Source of the DNA: CAYQTO01 sp964420455
GTDB lineage: Bacteria; Sumerlaeota; Sumerlaeia; SLMS01
Reading direction: 5' to 3'
Length of the DNA: 7,759 nucleotides
Assembly: GCA_964420455.1 (NCBI GenBank)
Contig: CAYQTO010000168.1
Location: 1-7,759, forward strand
Part shown: piece after piece, positions 1 through 6,701 of the stretch
How positions within the stretch are numbered: position 1 is the first letter of the stretch
How the letters are laid out: the number at the start of each line of letters is the position of its first letter
Made by a program: the position numbers and the translations under genes
The notes under the pieces: model-generated
Seen by the model: only the letters and a program-made list of their open reading frames with translations
What the model was told of the DNA's origin: nothing
Database searches by the model: none

Positions 1-370
1 CGGAAACGGCGTGGGGCTGGAGATGGTGCTGGAGATACTTCTCCACGAGTCGGGCGCAGACGCGTCCATCGGGGGTGTCCGTCGCGAGGAGCTCCACGTC
101 ATCGTCGGCCCCCAGGCCGAGCCGCACGAGGGAGTGAACTTCGGCGGAGAGGCGCCGGCGGAGCGTCTCGTCGTCCTCCGGATCGAGCGCGAGAAAGGCG
201 GGGAGGAGCAGGTCCACGGTCGCCTCCTCCCCTCCGAGAACCTCCACCGCGGCGCTGTCGAGCCGTCTCGGATGTCCTCCTCCCAGAGCTTCCAAGACAT
301 TGGGCTGCTGCATGGCGTACTGGGAGGCACTGGTCCCAACGGTGCAGATGTATCGTGTCATCTTAGGCAT
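1..370 (-). CDS. CARF-domain protein, APE2256-like (partial, 3' end beyond window)
   Basis: Reading leftward from an ATG at 370-368, the frame stays open to the window edge (123 codons), so the gene is truncated by the window, not broken. The N-terminus reads MPKMTRYICTVGTS. A beta strand followed by a G-T-S turn is how CARF (Rossmann-like) sensors of cyclic oligoadenylate begin. Around residue 94 VELLATDTPDGR resembles the second conserved block of the APE2256 family (TIGR02619), whose members include archaeal ring nucleases. The family is assigned from memory of these motifs. Any C-terminal effector domain (HEPN or other nuclease) would lie outside the window. I chose the start at 370 because AAGGAG (375-380) lies 4 nt upstream. 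The next in-frame ATG at 361 is the alternative. The start overlaps the stop of the preceding gene by 8 nt, implying coupled translation. An accessory sensor or regulator of type III signalling is likely. Whether it degrades or responds to cOA cannot be told here. Confidence 0.72.
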   Translation of the reverse strand, partial: MPKMTRYICTVGTSASQYAMQQPNVLEALGGGHPRRLDSAAVEVLGGEEATVDLLLPAFLALDPEDDETLRRRLSAEVHSLVRLGLGADDDVELLATDTPDGRVCARLVEKYLQHHLQPHAVS

Positions 371-1559
371 TACTCTCCTTGCCGGGGAATTCTGGAAGTC
401 GGATGCGATCGGGGGGGATTTTCAGGTGCCATCCATCTGTGGCGATCACGGCGTATTTCTCGGGGCTTCTGGTGCGGGCTTTCTTGAGGAAGAGATCAGA
501 AAAGGCCCTGCGAAGCCGTGAGGGGAAGCACTTCATTTCCTCCTGCCATCCCGTGATGACTTCCTCCTGTCGGTGCTCTTTGCCGGCCTCTCTCTTTCGG
601 CGTTCGTCTTGGAACTCGTTCTCGAGGCGGCGAAGGTCGGCCATCTGGGACTTGTCGAGCCCGAGGTGCTGGCACCAGAGGATGTAGTCGTCGAGGTTCT
701 GCTGAAAGGCGCGGGCGGGATCGGCGGAGCGGTGGAACTGGACGGGTGGGAGACTCTCCTTCGCGCGATGGAGGAGCCAAGTGTAGAAGAGGAACTCGCG
801 GGTGGAACGGTCGCGCCACCGCTTTTCGGCAACCTCGCCGCTGTCGAAGCGAAACCGCACCACGGCGGCGCCGCTCTTCCCCATGGGGGGAACGGTAACG
901 GTGACCTCGGCGAAGTCGTCATTAAGAGCGTCGTCGGCCCGCCCGACCAACTGGCGGAACGCGAGTCGCTCGGCCCCGTCGCCGGAGAGGAGTGGCTGCA
1001 GCCGGACAAAGGGAATCTCCGCGAGGTCGACCGTCCCCCGTGGCGCATCACCGTCCGGGCGGGGATAGAGGAAGCCAGGAACTTCCAGCTCTGGCGGGAC
1101 CAGTACGTGATAGAGTCTGTCGCCCGGCCGCGCGCAGAGCTGCATCGCGGCACCCAGGTAGAAGCTCATCGTTTTGCGGCCACCGGCGAGGGAGGCATGT
1201 ACCTCGCGCCGTGGATCGGAGCAGGCCTCGCGCACCTCCTCGAGAATCCAGTCCGCCAGGCTTTCGTTCTCCGCGGAGTCCCGGATATCGTCCAGCACGC
1301 CGGATTGGCCGGCCGTCACCGTCCGCCACTCGACCTTGGTGGGAATCCCAGCCTCGGGATAATCGCGGTGCATGCGCTCGAGCGCCTCGGCGAGGTTTGC
1401 CGAAATCTGCTCGCGCGCCGCCCCGGTTACCAACACGCGCACCTCCTCCAGGGGCATCTGGCGATCCACCGCCAAGCCCCACACTGCTTCGGTAACGGTC
1501 GCCGGTATGGTTCCCGCCACCGCGAGGAGGAGACGCCGAGGCGTCAATTGGAGGGCCAC
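363..1559 (-). CDS. CARF-domain protein of the NE0113 family (putative ring nuclease / Csm6-like sensor)
   Basis: A 398-residue protein. Residues 10-29 (LLLAVAGTIPATVTEAVWGL) give the first CARF strand and phosphate-turn-like loop. Residues 37-45 (PLEEVRVLVTG) are the second strand, and residues 121-136 carry the signature SLAGGRKTM, followed by SFYLGAA. Then comes R-P-G-D-R-L-Y-H-V-L-V-P-P-E, which I recognise as typical of the CRISPR-associated NE0113 family (TIGR02584, PF09623). The C-terminal ~200 residues hold a possible helical or winged-helix part (around STREFLFYTWLLHRAKE) and a charged helix. No convincing HEPN nuclease motif is seen, so a standalone sensor or ring nuclease fits better than a canonical Csm6 RNase. 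The start is GTG. It overlaps the end of cmr6-cmr1 by 16 nt and has no clear Shine-Dalgarno, so translation probably depends on coupling. The CARF core begins ten codons in, leaving little room for a later start. Confidence 0.8.
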   Translation of the reverse strand: MALQLTPRRLLLAVAGTIPATVTEAVWGLAVDRQMPLEEVRVLVTGAAREQISANLAEALERMHRDYPEAGIPTKVEWRTVTAGQSGVLDDIRDSAENESLADWILEEVREACSDPRREVHASLAGGRKTMSFYLGAAMQLCARPGDRLYHVLVPPELEVPGFLYPRPDGDAPRGTVDLAEIPFVRLQPLLSGDGAERLAFRQLVGRADDALNDDFAEVTVTVPPMGKSGAAVVRFRFDSGEVAEKRWRDRSTREFLFYTWLLHRAKESLPPVQFHRSADPARAFQQNLDDYILWCQHLGLDKSQMADLRRLENEFQDERRKREAGKEHRQEEVITGWQEEMKCFPSRLRRAFSDLFLKKARTRSPEKYAVIATDGWHLKIPPDRIRLPEFPGKESNA

Positions 1560-3874
1560 AGGAATTCGACCAGAGGGCCAAGGTAAGCGCGCTTTTTGTA
1601 CTCCTTACGCTTCTTTTTCTCGTGCAAGCCGAGAGCGTCGCTGATCTGGTTCAGATACTCCTTCACCCCATCCTGATCTTTGATGGGTTCCACTTTTTCG
1701 AGGAACGTCTTAATACGCTCGGCACTGCAGTTCTTCTGTCCCGGACGGAAGGACTCCGGCTTGAAGTCGTTCTGCAATTTTTCCAGTCCAGCCAGGACCG
1801 GAGCGGTATAGGCTTTCATGGCCCGAGGAGGAGCCGTTGATTTTGCCCCTTCGCCCGTGCCGCCAAAATCGGAGTTGAGAGCCGTCACCTTCTTCGAGCG
1901 CAAGGCGAGGTCTTTCTCCAGGTGGTCACGGAGCTTCTCCAGCCACTTCTGGCTCGTCTGGCGATTTGGCAACCAGGGCGATGGAAACGCGGCAAAGCGA
2001 ACTTCGAGACCATCGCCATGCGGCGCCACGTGCAGATGCCAGGGAGACGCATGGCGGTCCCTCACAGGATTGTCCCGCTCGAGGTTAAAATCACCGAACG
2101 TCGGATCCCTTGGCTTTCGGGGCATGCCGAGCGACTTCTTGCCAAGGTCATGAGCGTGCCAAGCACCGAACAATGATAGTGAGAAGCCCAGTTGCGTGAG
2201 CAGATGAAGCCGCGAGGAGGAGTGGAACACAATGGGCTGCGAGAAGGTCAGAAGATCCTCCAACGCGGGCGTGTGCGGGTCCTGCGTTCTTGTATTCATC
2301 CCGAGGGATTCCCGGCTTGCGCGTGCGATCTCCTGACACCGTTTAACGGAGTCGGTCCCGAGGTTTGTGACGCTGCGAAGGCTGCCAAACCCTTTCCGCG
2401 ACTTCGACCCGACGCCACCGTACTGCAGAAGGAGCCACAAGGCTCCTTCGGCCTCCCGTCGGACCTGTTCCGCGGTCAGCGTCTTCCCGTTCAGGTTCGC
2501 CGGCCTGCAAAGCAGCGAGACCTTCCAGCTTGCGCCATGGAGACGATATGGGCGCCGACCTTTCTTCTCGTCCATCCCGTAGCTGATATAGACGTGCCCT
2601 GGGGTCACCTTATCCGGAAGAACAGTCCGCGACGGCTTCTCGCCGTATTGATCTTTCCTATACTTAATCTCGGTATTCTTGGCCGACGCCTGGTCGAGAA
2701 TCTTCAGTTTGTCGAAAGGGTAAGCGTCCGCATGTTTCCCGGTTGAGCACCCTTGGATGCGGAGTGTCACCGCGCCGCCCTGCGACGCGCTGCCCCAGAT
2801 CGCGTTTTCAAGCGCCCGCAGGTCCGCCCGGGCAAGGTGCGCCGCGTGCATCGTGCGCCACCACCAACGCAGCTGGCCCCGGAGCGTCGCCCCCCGCAGA
2901 TCACATCCCTGCGGCGACGTCTGATCCGCCCCCGCCAGAAACGCCGGCGTTACCAGTTCGAGTTCGCACTCAAACCGCTGGCGTCTCTCCGTGTCCTTCC
3001 AGGCCGGCGACTCCTTGCCAGCGGCGAAAGCTCCGTAGCCGGAGCTCGTCTTGGCACCGAAGCCAAGGTCCACGAGCGCCCCCTCGAGGAACTCCCGCGC
3101 CTGCCCCACACGGTCCGCCGCGCCCGGGACCCCTCCCATGGGCGAGACCGCGAATTCGAACTCCACACCGGGCGGCACAGTCAGGAAATTCACGAGGTTG
3201 GGACTTTCCCAGTCGCCAGGCGGAGGCACCTGCGTGTCCCCGGCCGAGTAATAATTCAGATGGTGCGAGGCGAGAATATCCACCACGAGCGGCGGCCACC
3301 CGGTCGGCCAGGCGTCGTGGAACACGACCGCCCCCACGTGGTCGGCGACCGGTGTGCTGCCGTCCGCCTCCCTCACGATAGCTTCGGGAAACGCCTCCCA
3401 GGCCTCCCGGTGGTCCGGCGTGTTTGCCCATCCGAACACCGCATCGATGGTGCGCTGGGCCTCCTGCTGGTCCGCCTGGCGGGGCCGCCAGATGGTTTCC
3501 GCCCAGGCGCGCGCCATCCCCTTCAAGCCCGATCCTGGCAGGTAGGCGAACCCGTAGGTCCGGTGCAGGCAGACATTGGCATTCTCGAGCAGGGCCGCCC
3601 GCGCCAGGTGGAGCGCCATCGGCGCGACCGTTTGCCGGACCCAACGGGTGGCCTTCCGGCCCTTGAGGACTGCTCGGCGCCGCTCGGTCAACCGAGCCAG
3701 CATGTCGATGTCCCCTCTGGTGCTCGTGATCGACTCAAGCAGGCCCCCCACCTCCTGCTGGGATTCGGGAACACCTCGCAGGAGCTTGTCCATCATGAGC
3801 CCCGGATGGCATCCGGACTCGATACTGGAAACGAGCTGCTCGACGGAGGTCAAACGATGGGCGATCGGGCTCAT
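1544..3874 (-). CDS. cmr6-cmr1: Cmr6-Cmr1 fusion protein, type III-B RAMP subunits
   Basis: One uninterrupted 776-codon frame contains two Cmr subunits. Residues 1 to ~285 are Cmr6: LHRTYGFAYLPGSGLKG at 103-119 is the RAMP entry motif. VVFHDAWP (183-190), then DILASHHLNYYSAGD (199-213) and NFLTVPPG (229-236), are Cmr6 hallmarks, and the glycine-rich loop LGFGAKTSSGYG closes the fold near 270-281. Residues ~286-299 form a short polar linker. From residue 301 the sequence is Cmr1: ELVTPAFLAGADQ, then LRGATLRGQLRWWWR (326-340), the Cmr1 signature, with a further RAMP half to the C-terminus. In Cmr complexes Cmr6 and Cmr1 are neighbours at the crRNA 3' end, so the fusion order is structurally sensible. 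The ATG overlaps the cmr5 stop as ATGA, with AAGGGGGG upstream. The two proteins are normally separate genes. I see no frameshift or stop between the modules. Confidence 0.9.
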   Translation of the reverse strand: MSPIAHRLTSVEQLVSSIESGCHPGLMMDKLLRGVPESQQEVGGLLESITSTRGDIDMLARLTERRRAVLKGRKATRWVRQTVAPMALHLARAALLENANVCLHRTYGFAYLPGSGLKGMARAWAETIWRPRQADQQEAQRTIDAVFGWANTPDHREAWEAFPEAIVREADGSTPVADHVGAVVFHDAWPTGWPPLVVDILASHHLNYYSAGDTQVPPPGDWESPNLVNFLTVPPGVEFEFAVSPMGGVPGAADRVGQAREFLEGALVDLGFGAKTSSGYGAFAAGKESPAWKDTERRQRFECELELVTPAFLAGADQTSPQGCDLRGATLRGQLRWWWRTMHAAHLARADLRALENAIWGSASQGGAVTLRIQGCSTGKHADAYPFDKLKILDQASAKNTEIKYRKDQYGEKPSRTVLPDKVTPGHVYISYGMDEKKGRRPYRLHGASWKVSLLCRPANLNGKTLTAEQVRREAEGALWLLLQYGGVGSKSRKGFGSLRSVTNLGTDSVKRCQEIARASRESLGMNTRTQDPHTPALEDLLTFSQPIVFHSSSRLHLLTQLGFSLSLFGAWHAHDLGKKSLGMPRKPRDPTFGDFNLERDNPVRDRHASPWHLHVAPHGDGLEVRFAAFPSPWLPNRQTSQKWLEKLRDHLEKDLALRSKKVTALNSDFGGTGEGAKSTAPPRAMKAYTAPVLAGLEKLQNDFKPESFRPGQKNCSAERIKTFLEKVEPIKDQDGVKEYLNQISDALGLHEKKKRKEYKKRAYLGPLVEFLWPSN

Positions 3875-4305
3875 ACGTCCGCGCCCCCCTTGTCACCAAT
3901 GGCGACCGCCTTTCCATCGGCGAGCCGCGCCAGCCATTGCAGCAGCGCCATCGCCTCGTCGGTCTCCGCGCGCAGGGTCATGGCATCCCGGCCGATCAGC
4001 CAATGGAGGTATTGCCTCGGGACTTGGAGGTCTTCCCTCGGGACTGTCGGGGTCTCGGCGCGCTTGCCGAGGAACTGGGCGAGTGCACTCGCCACACGGT
4101 CGTACTTCTGTTCCTCGACGTTCCCCTTCTTCCCCGACTTTGAAATCGAAAAGGCCAACGCCCCCGCCAGCCCCGCGTTCATAATCCGCGTGCTGGCGTT
4201 CTTGCAGGCCTTCGCAAAGTCCTTTGGCCCCAACCCGTTCAGGTGGTTTTCCACGAATTTCCAGGCAAACTGGGCCCGCTCTTGGTCGCGCGTAAAGTGG
4301 GGCAT
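3871..4305 (-). CDS. cmr5: Type III-B small subunit Cmr5
   Basis: A 144-residue, largely helical protein with the Cmr5 N-terminal pattern MPHFTRDQERAQFAW, matching the family's R-x-Q-E-R-A start, and a normal length for the family. Cmr5 lines the inner face of the Cmr4 filament and helps hold the target RNA. Residues ~38-60 (ASTRIMNAGLAGALAF) and 90-115 are predicted helices consistent with the small-subunit bundle. I chose the ATG at 4303-4305 because AAAGGAGG (4313-4320) lies 7 nt upstream. An in-frame ATG 48 nt further upstream would need to start deep inside cmr4 without such a site. The start is only 2 nt past the cmr4 stop, and the stop overlaps the next start as ATGA. Confidence 0.9.
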   Translation of the reverse strand: MPHFTRDQERAQFAWKFVENHLNGLGPKDFAKACKNASTRIMNAGLAGALAFSISKSGKKGNVEEQKYDRVASALAQFLGKRAETPTVPREDLQVPRQYLHWLIGRDAMTLRAETDEAMALLQWLARLADGKAVAIGDKGGADV

Positions 4306-4307
4306 GG

Positions 4308-5294
4308 TCAGGCCTCCTTTGCCTCGTGGGTAGCGAGGAGCCGCACGCTGCACAGCCCCTTGCCGATCGAGGCGTTCCCCCCCACCTGGAGGACGTTGCC
4401 GGCCGCCTCAAGGGCCTTGCCCACGTAGTCCAGCACCGCGCCCGCGTTGGCCAACTCGGCCGCCTCCGCCCGCTCGGCCGCCGGCTCCTCCCCGTTTTTC
4501 TCCTTACTGACCCGTCGGGGCTGCTCGGCCATGGCTACCGCCGCCAGCAAGGTCCCCGCGGGGAGGAACTCCTGGTAAAATAGCGCGCCCCCGGCGACCG
4601 TCTTCGACTCTGGGTCGAGCTTGATCCGGGCGGAGACCTCCGTCGCGTAGCGGGTCGAGAAGGCGAAGGCGTTGTCGCTGATCACGGCGAGGTGGGACTT
4701 GAGGCGCATCTCCTCGCCGCCGAGCTGCCGGTCGAGCGCCGTGCCCAGCACCGCCACCGCCTCCGACTCCTCCGCCTGATAGTCAAACTCCTCAAAGACG
4801 AGGCTCTGGCCCACGCGCAGGGGCGAAGCGGGGGACACGAGGGCCTTCTTGTCGTTGCCGCGCAGTTCGCGGGCGGCATTGCACAGGCCGGAGGCGGCCT
4901 CAACGACCGGGTGATCGAGGCGTGCCACCCGCCCATCACGGACAAACCGCTCGAGAACCGCCGGACAGGTGGTCCAGGCGAAGAGCCCCGCCAGCGAACG
5001 GAGAGGAAAGGCCACGAGCCGCGCATCGGTGAGGGCGAGGGCGCCCGCGGCCTCGGACGCATGGGCGGTATCGCCGCCGAACACCTGCCACAGGGGGCCG
5101 CGGACCCCATCGGTGGTGTTGTGGGCGTGGCGGGCGGCATCGCGGAGGATGCCCTTGAGCGAGGAGCCGGGGACAAACGGCAGCCCGGTGGCCTTTTCCC
5201 GGGCGACCGGCAGGTCCACCGCCCCCATGGCGGACCCGGTGCCCGGGTGGAGCGGCGTCTCGGCGTACAACAGCAGCAGGGAAGTCTGGGTCAT
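4308..5294 (-). CDS. cmr4: Type III-B backbone subunit and target-RNA nuclease Cmr4
   Basis: A 328-residue Cas7-like RAMP protein. Near the N-terminus HPGTGSAMGAVDLPVARE (16-33) is the Cmr4 signature. Asp27 falls at the position of the catalytic aspartate (D26 in Pyrococcus furiosus Cmr4), which cuts target RNA at 6-nt intervals, so the slicer activity is probably intact. LPFVPGSSLKGILRDAAR (38-55) follows as the conserved RAMP motif, and GGNASIGKGLCSV near the C-terminus is the glycine-rich loop. I prefer the ATG at 5292-5294. GGAGA lies 5 nt before it, while the in-frame ATG at 5304-5306 has no Shine-Dalgarno and itself contains that site. This is the first gene of the cmr4-cmr5-cmr6/cmr1-CARF-CARF run. 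Its upstream region carries the repeat-like hairpin. Confidence 0.93.
   Translation of the reverse strand: MTQTSLLLLYAETPLHPGTGSAMGAVDLPVAREKATGLPFVPGSSLKGILRDAARHAHNTTDGVRGPLWQVFGGDTAHASEAAGALALTDARLVAFPLRSLAGLFAWTTCPAVLERFVRDGRVARLDHPVVEAASGLCNAARELRGNDKKALVSPASPLRVGQSLVFEEFDYQAEESEAVAVLGTALDRQLGGEEMRLKSHLAVISDNAFAFSTRYATEVSARIKLDPESKTVAGGALFYQEFLPAGTLLAAVAMAEQPRRVSKEKNGEEPAAERAEAAELANAGAVLDYVGKALEAAGNVLQVGGNASIGKGLCSVRLLATHEAKEA
4313..4320 (-). promoter_or_regulatory. Ribosome binding site deciding the cmr5 start
   Basis: AAAGGAGG on the minus strand, inside the last codons of cmr4, lies 7 nt before the ATG at 4305. It is the strongest Shine-Dalgarno in the cmr run and supports the shorter Cmr5. 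Confidence 0.8.
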
Positions 5295-5299
5295 GATCG

Positions 5300-5304
5300 T
5301 CTCC
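5300..5304 (-). promoter_or_regulatory. Ribosome binding site deciding the cmr4 start
   Basis: GGAGA on the minus strand, 5 nt before the ATG at 5294. It overlaps the in-frame upstream ATG (5304-5306), which favours the downstream start. Confidence 0.6.
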
Positions 5305-5425
5305 ATGAGGGGGAGGATGGGGATTTCGACAGGCGGGACCGGCGGGGAAGGGAGACAACCCCACCGAAAAACGGAAAGGCGGGATTGCTCCGCGGGATGG
5401 CGATAGGGGCTGGGGAGGAGAGAAG

Positions 5426-5500
5426 AAGGATCCGCTTCGGCCGTTTCAACAAGAAGCCGCTCATGCGATTGGCTGTAACCTTACTCCGAAGCGGATTCTT
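5426..5500 (-). repeat. 15-bp inverted repeat enclosing the repeat-like element
   Basis: Arms 5426-5440 and 5486-5500 are reverse complements at 14 of 15 positions (core ATCCGCTTCGG), with the only mismatch at 5429/5497. The 45-nt loop consists almost entirely of the 37-nt repeat copy. As leftward-transcribed RNA the first arm covers the last codons of the 66-residue gene. No run of Us follows the second arm, so a simple rho-independent terminator is not indicated. Confidence 0.7.
5443..5479 (-). repeat. Divergent, hairpin-preserving CRISPR repeat copy upstream of cmr4
   Basis: This segment is exactly 37 nt, like the array repeat, and aligns without gaps at 25 of 37 positions. It begins GTTTCAACA and ends GGCTGTAAC on the plus strand (array repeat: GTTTCAACA ... 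GGCCGTAAC), with CCGCTC conserved in the middle. Read as RNA from the minus strand, the last eight bases GUUGAAAC match the array's presumed 5' handle. The stem position paired G6-C25 in the array repeat is A6-U25 here, and G7-U24 becomes G7-C24, while C8-G23, C9-G22, U12-A19 and C13-G18 are kept. It lies 235 nt outside the array, not at a whole number of repeat units, so it may be an old array remnant or a repeat-derived regulatory RNA. Confidence 0.75.
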
Positions 5501-5681
5501 TGCGCTCGTCCTTCTCCTCGCGCTCCTTCTCCCTCTGCTGATACCTTTCGCGAAGTCGATCCATATCGATCCCGCCCAAGGGACTGCCCGATGGCCCCGC
5601 AGGTATCACCAGGAACCCGGTCGGTGACACCCTCGATGGCTTGATCTTCGAGTCCTTCTCTTTGTCTGTACGCTTTTGCAT
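5481..5681 (-). CDS. Small charged protein of unknown function, 66 aa
   Basis: I do not recognise this protein. An ATG at 5679-5681 is preceded at 7 nt by AAAGGAG, one of the best ribosome binding sites in the window, and the frame runs to TAA at 5481. The N-terminus is lysine-rich and hydrophilic. The middle (GFLVIPAGPSGSPLGG) is glycine/proline-rich. The last ~28 residues are almost all charged (DRLRERYQQREKEREEKDE) and would form a single long helix. There is no signal peptide, membrane segment or cysteine. The gene lies between the leader-distal end of the array and cmr4, on their strand, and its last codons form one arm of the inverted repeat at 5426-5500. It could be an accessory factor translated from the end of the array transcript. 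It could also be chance, since charged low-complexity frames arise easily. Confidence 0.5.
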   Translation of the reverse strand: MQKRTDKEKDSKIKPSRVSPTGFLVIPAGPSGSPLGGIDMDRLRERYQQREKEREEKDERKESASE

Positions 5682-5688
5682 TTGGCGA

Positions 5689-5695
5689 CTCCTTT
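5689..5695 (-). promoter_or_regulatory. Ribosome binding site of the 66-aa gene
   Basis: AAAGGAG on the minus strand with a 7-nt spacer to the ATG at 5681. It is the main support for calling the small gene and lies only 19 nt from the terminal CRISPR repeat. Confidence 0.55.
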
Positions 5696-5714
5696 CAGTT
5701 GTTTTCGAGTTTCG

Positions 5715-5751
5715 ACTTCAACACACGACCGCTCCGGGGAGAGGCCGTAAC
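5715..5751 (-). repeat. Degenerate leader-distal terminal repeat
   Basis: This copy differs from the consensus at three positions: G to A and T to C at its first two bases (5715, 5716) and A to G at 5737. Terminal degeneration normally marks the end farthest from the leader, placing the leader at the right. The first two changes affect the final two bases of the handle in leftward RNA. Confidence 0.9.
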
Positions 5752-6691
5752 GATAATGAAGTACCTTTTCTTTATAGTTTGGATGAGTTTCAACACACGA
5801 CCGCTCCGAGGAGAGGCCGTAACACGATTGCCCTCCTGAGAGAGGCAATAAGCAATATCAGTTTCAACACACGACCGCTCCGAGGAGAGGCCGTAACCGT
5901 TCGAGCGCATGGCGCTATCCCCTTTCATGGGAGTGGTGTTTCAACACACGACCGCTCCGAGGAGAGGCCGTAACATCTTATCCTTTGCAGGAACAACGCA
6001 CCCCTGTTCCGTTTCAACACACGACCGCTCCGAGGAGAGGCCGTAACACAAGGATATAGCACCATGATGAACTCGAACGAAGAGTTTCAACACACGACCG
6101 CTCCGAGGAGAGGCCGTAACGGGGCCTACGTCGTCGGCGGGGCCCGGGTTGCCGACGGGGCGTTTCAACACACGACCGCTCCGAGGAGAGGCCGTAACCC
6201 GGCGCCCGGGTCGACGGGGAAGACACCCGCGTCTGGGGGTTTCAACACACGACCGCTCCGAGGAGAGGCCGTAACATGGGAAATCTGGCTGTTGAAAAGC
6301 AGCGAAGTAATTGTTTCAACACACGACCGCTCCGAGGAGAGGCCGTAACGGCTGCCGGATTCGGCGTTATGAGTGTAGCTGGGGTGGTTTCAACACACGA
6401 CCGCTCCGAGGAGAGGCCGTAACCCGGGTTTGGGATGATAATCCTGTCCCGTCCCTGCTGTTTCAACACACGACCGCTCCGAGGAGAGGCCGTAACTGTT
6501 CGCGACGGCGCCATTGTCTCCGACGGGGCCCGGGTCGTTTCAACACACGACCGCTCCGAGGAGAGGCCGTAACCCTGGATGGCACAGGCACACCAACGGG
6601 GGGGGCTGGGTGTTTCAACACACGACCGCTCCGAGGAGAGGCCGTAACCAGATCGAAGGACGTAATTCGTTAATTGAACACAAAACAAGGT

Positions 6692-6701
6692 NNNNNNNNN
6701 N
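6692..6701. other. Assembly gap (ten Ns) inside the array
   Basis: Ten Ns interrupt the spacer between the repeats at 6612 and 6703. Ten is a conventional placeholder length, so repeats and spacers may be missing here. The 43 nt left of the gap (6649-6691) is already as long as the longest complete spacer. Confidence 0.97.

Larger units (their letters stand above)
5295..5480 (-). other. Region between the small gene and cmr4
   Basis: About 186 nt with no supportable gene. It holds a diverged CRISPR repeat (5443-5479) and the left arm of an inverted repeat (5426-5440). The stretch 5307-5420 is purine-rich on the plus strand (pyrimidine-rich on the minus strand). I found no convincing -35/-10 pair for cmr4. 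The operon may be read through from upstream or use a promoter I cannot recognise. Confidence 0.6.

Noticed and set aside
573..593. R-x5-H (REAGKEH) in the C-terminal part of the NE0113-type protein, a possible HEPN nuclease motif.
   Set aside because: It lies in a highly charged helical stretch where such spacing occurs by chance, and it lacks the usual asparagine or polar residue after the arginine and the surrounding hydrophobic pattern.
573..1586. A 337-codon plus-strand open frame.
   Set aside because: Antisense shadow of the NE0113-type CARF gene, with no domain seen.
2753..4333. A 526-codon plus-strand open frame.
   Set aside because: It lies opposite cmr6-cmr1 and cmr5, whose families are clear. 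It is arginine/proline-rich low-complexity sequence typical of the antisense of a GC-rich gene, with no recognisable motif.
4303..4353. Longer Cmr5 start at 4353.
   Set aside because: It would add 16 residues unlike the family, and the strong AAAGGAGG site serves the ATG at 4305.
5380..5400. Short GC palindrome near GCGGGATTGCTCCGC as a possible terminator before cmr4.
   Set aside because: Only four clean base pairs around a seven-base loop, and no U-run follows on either strand.
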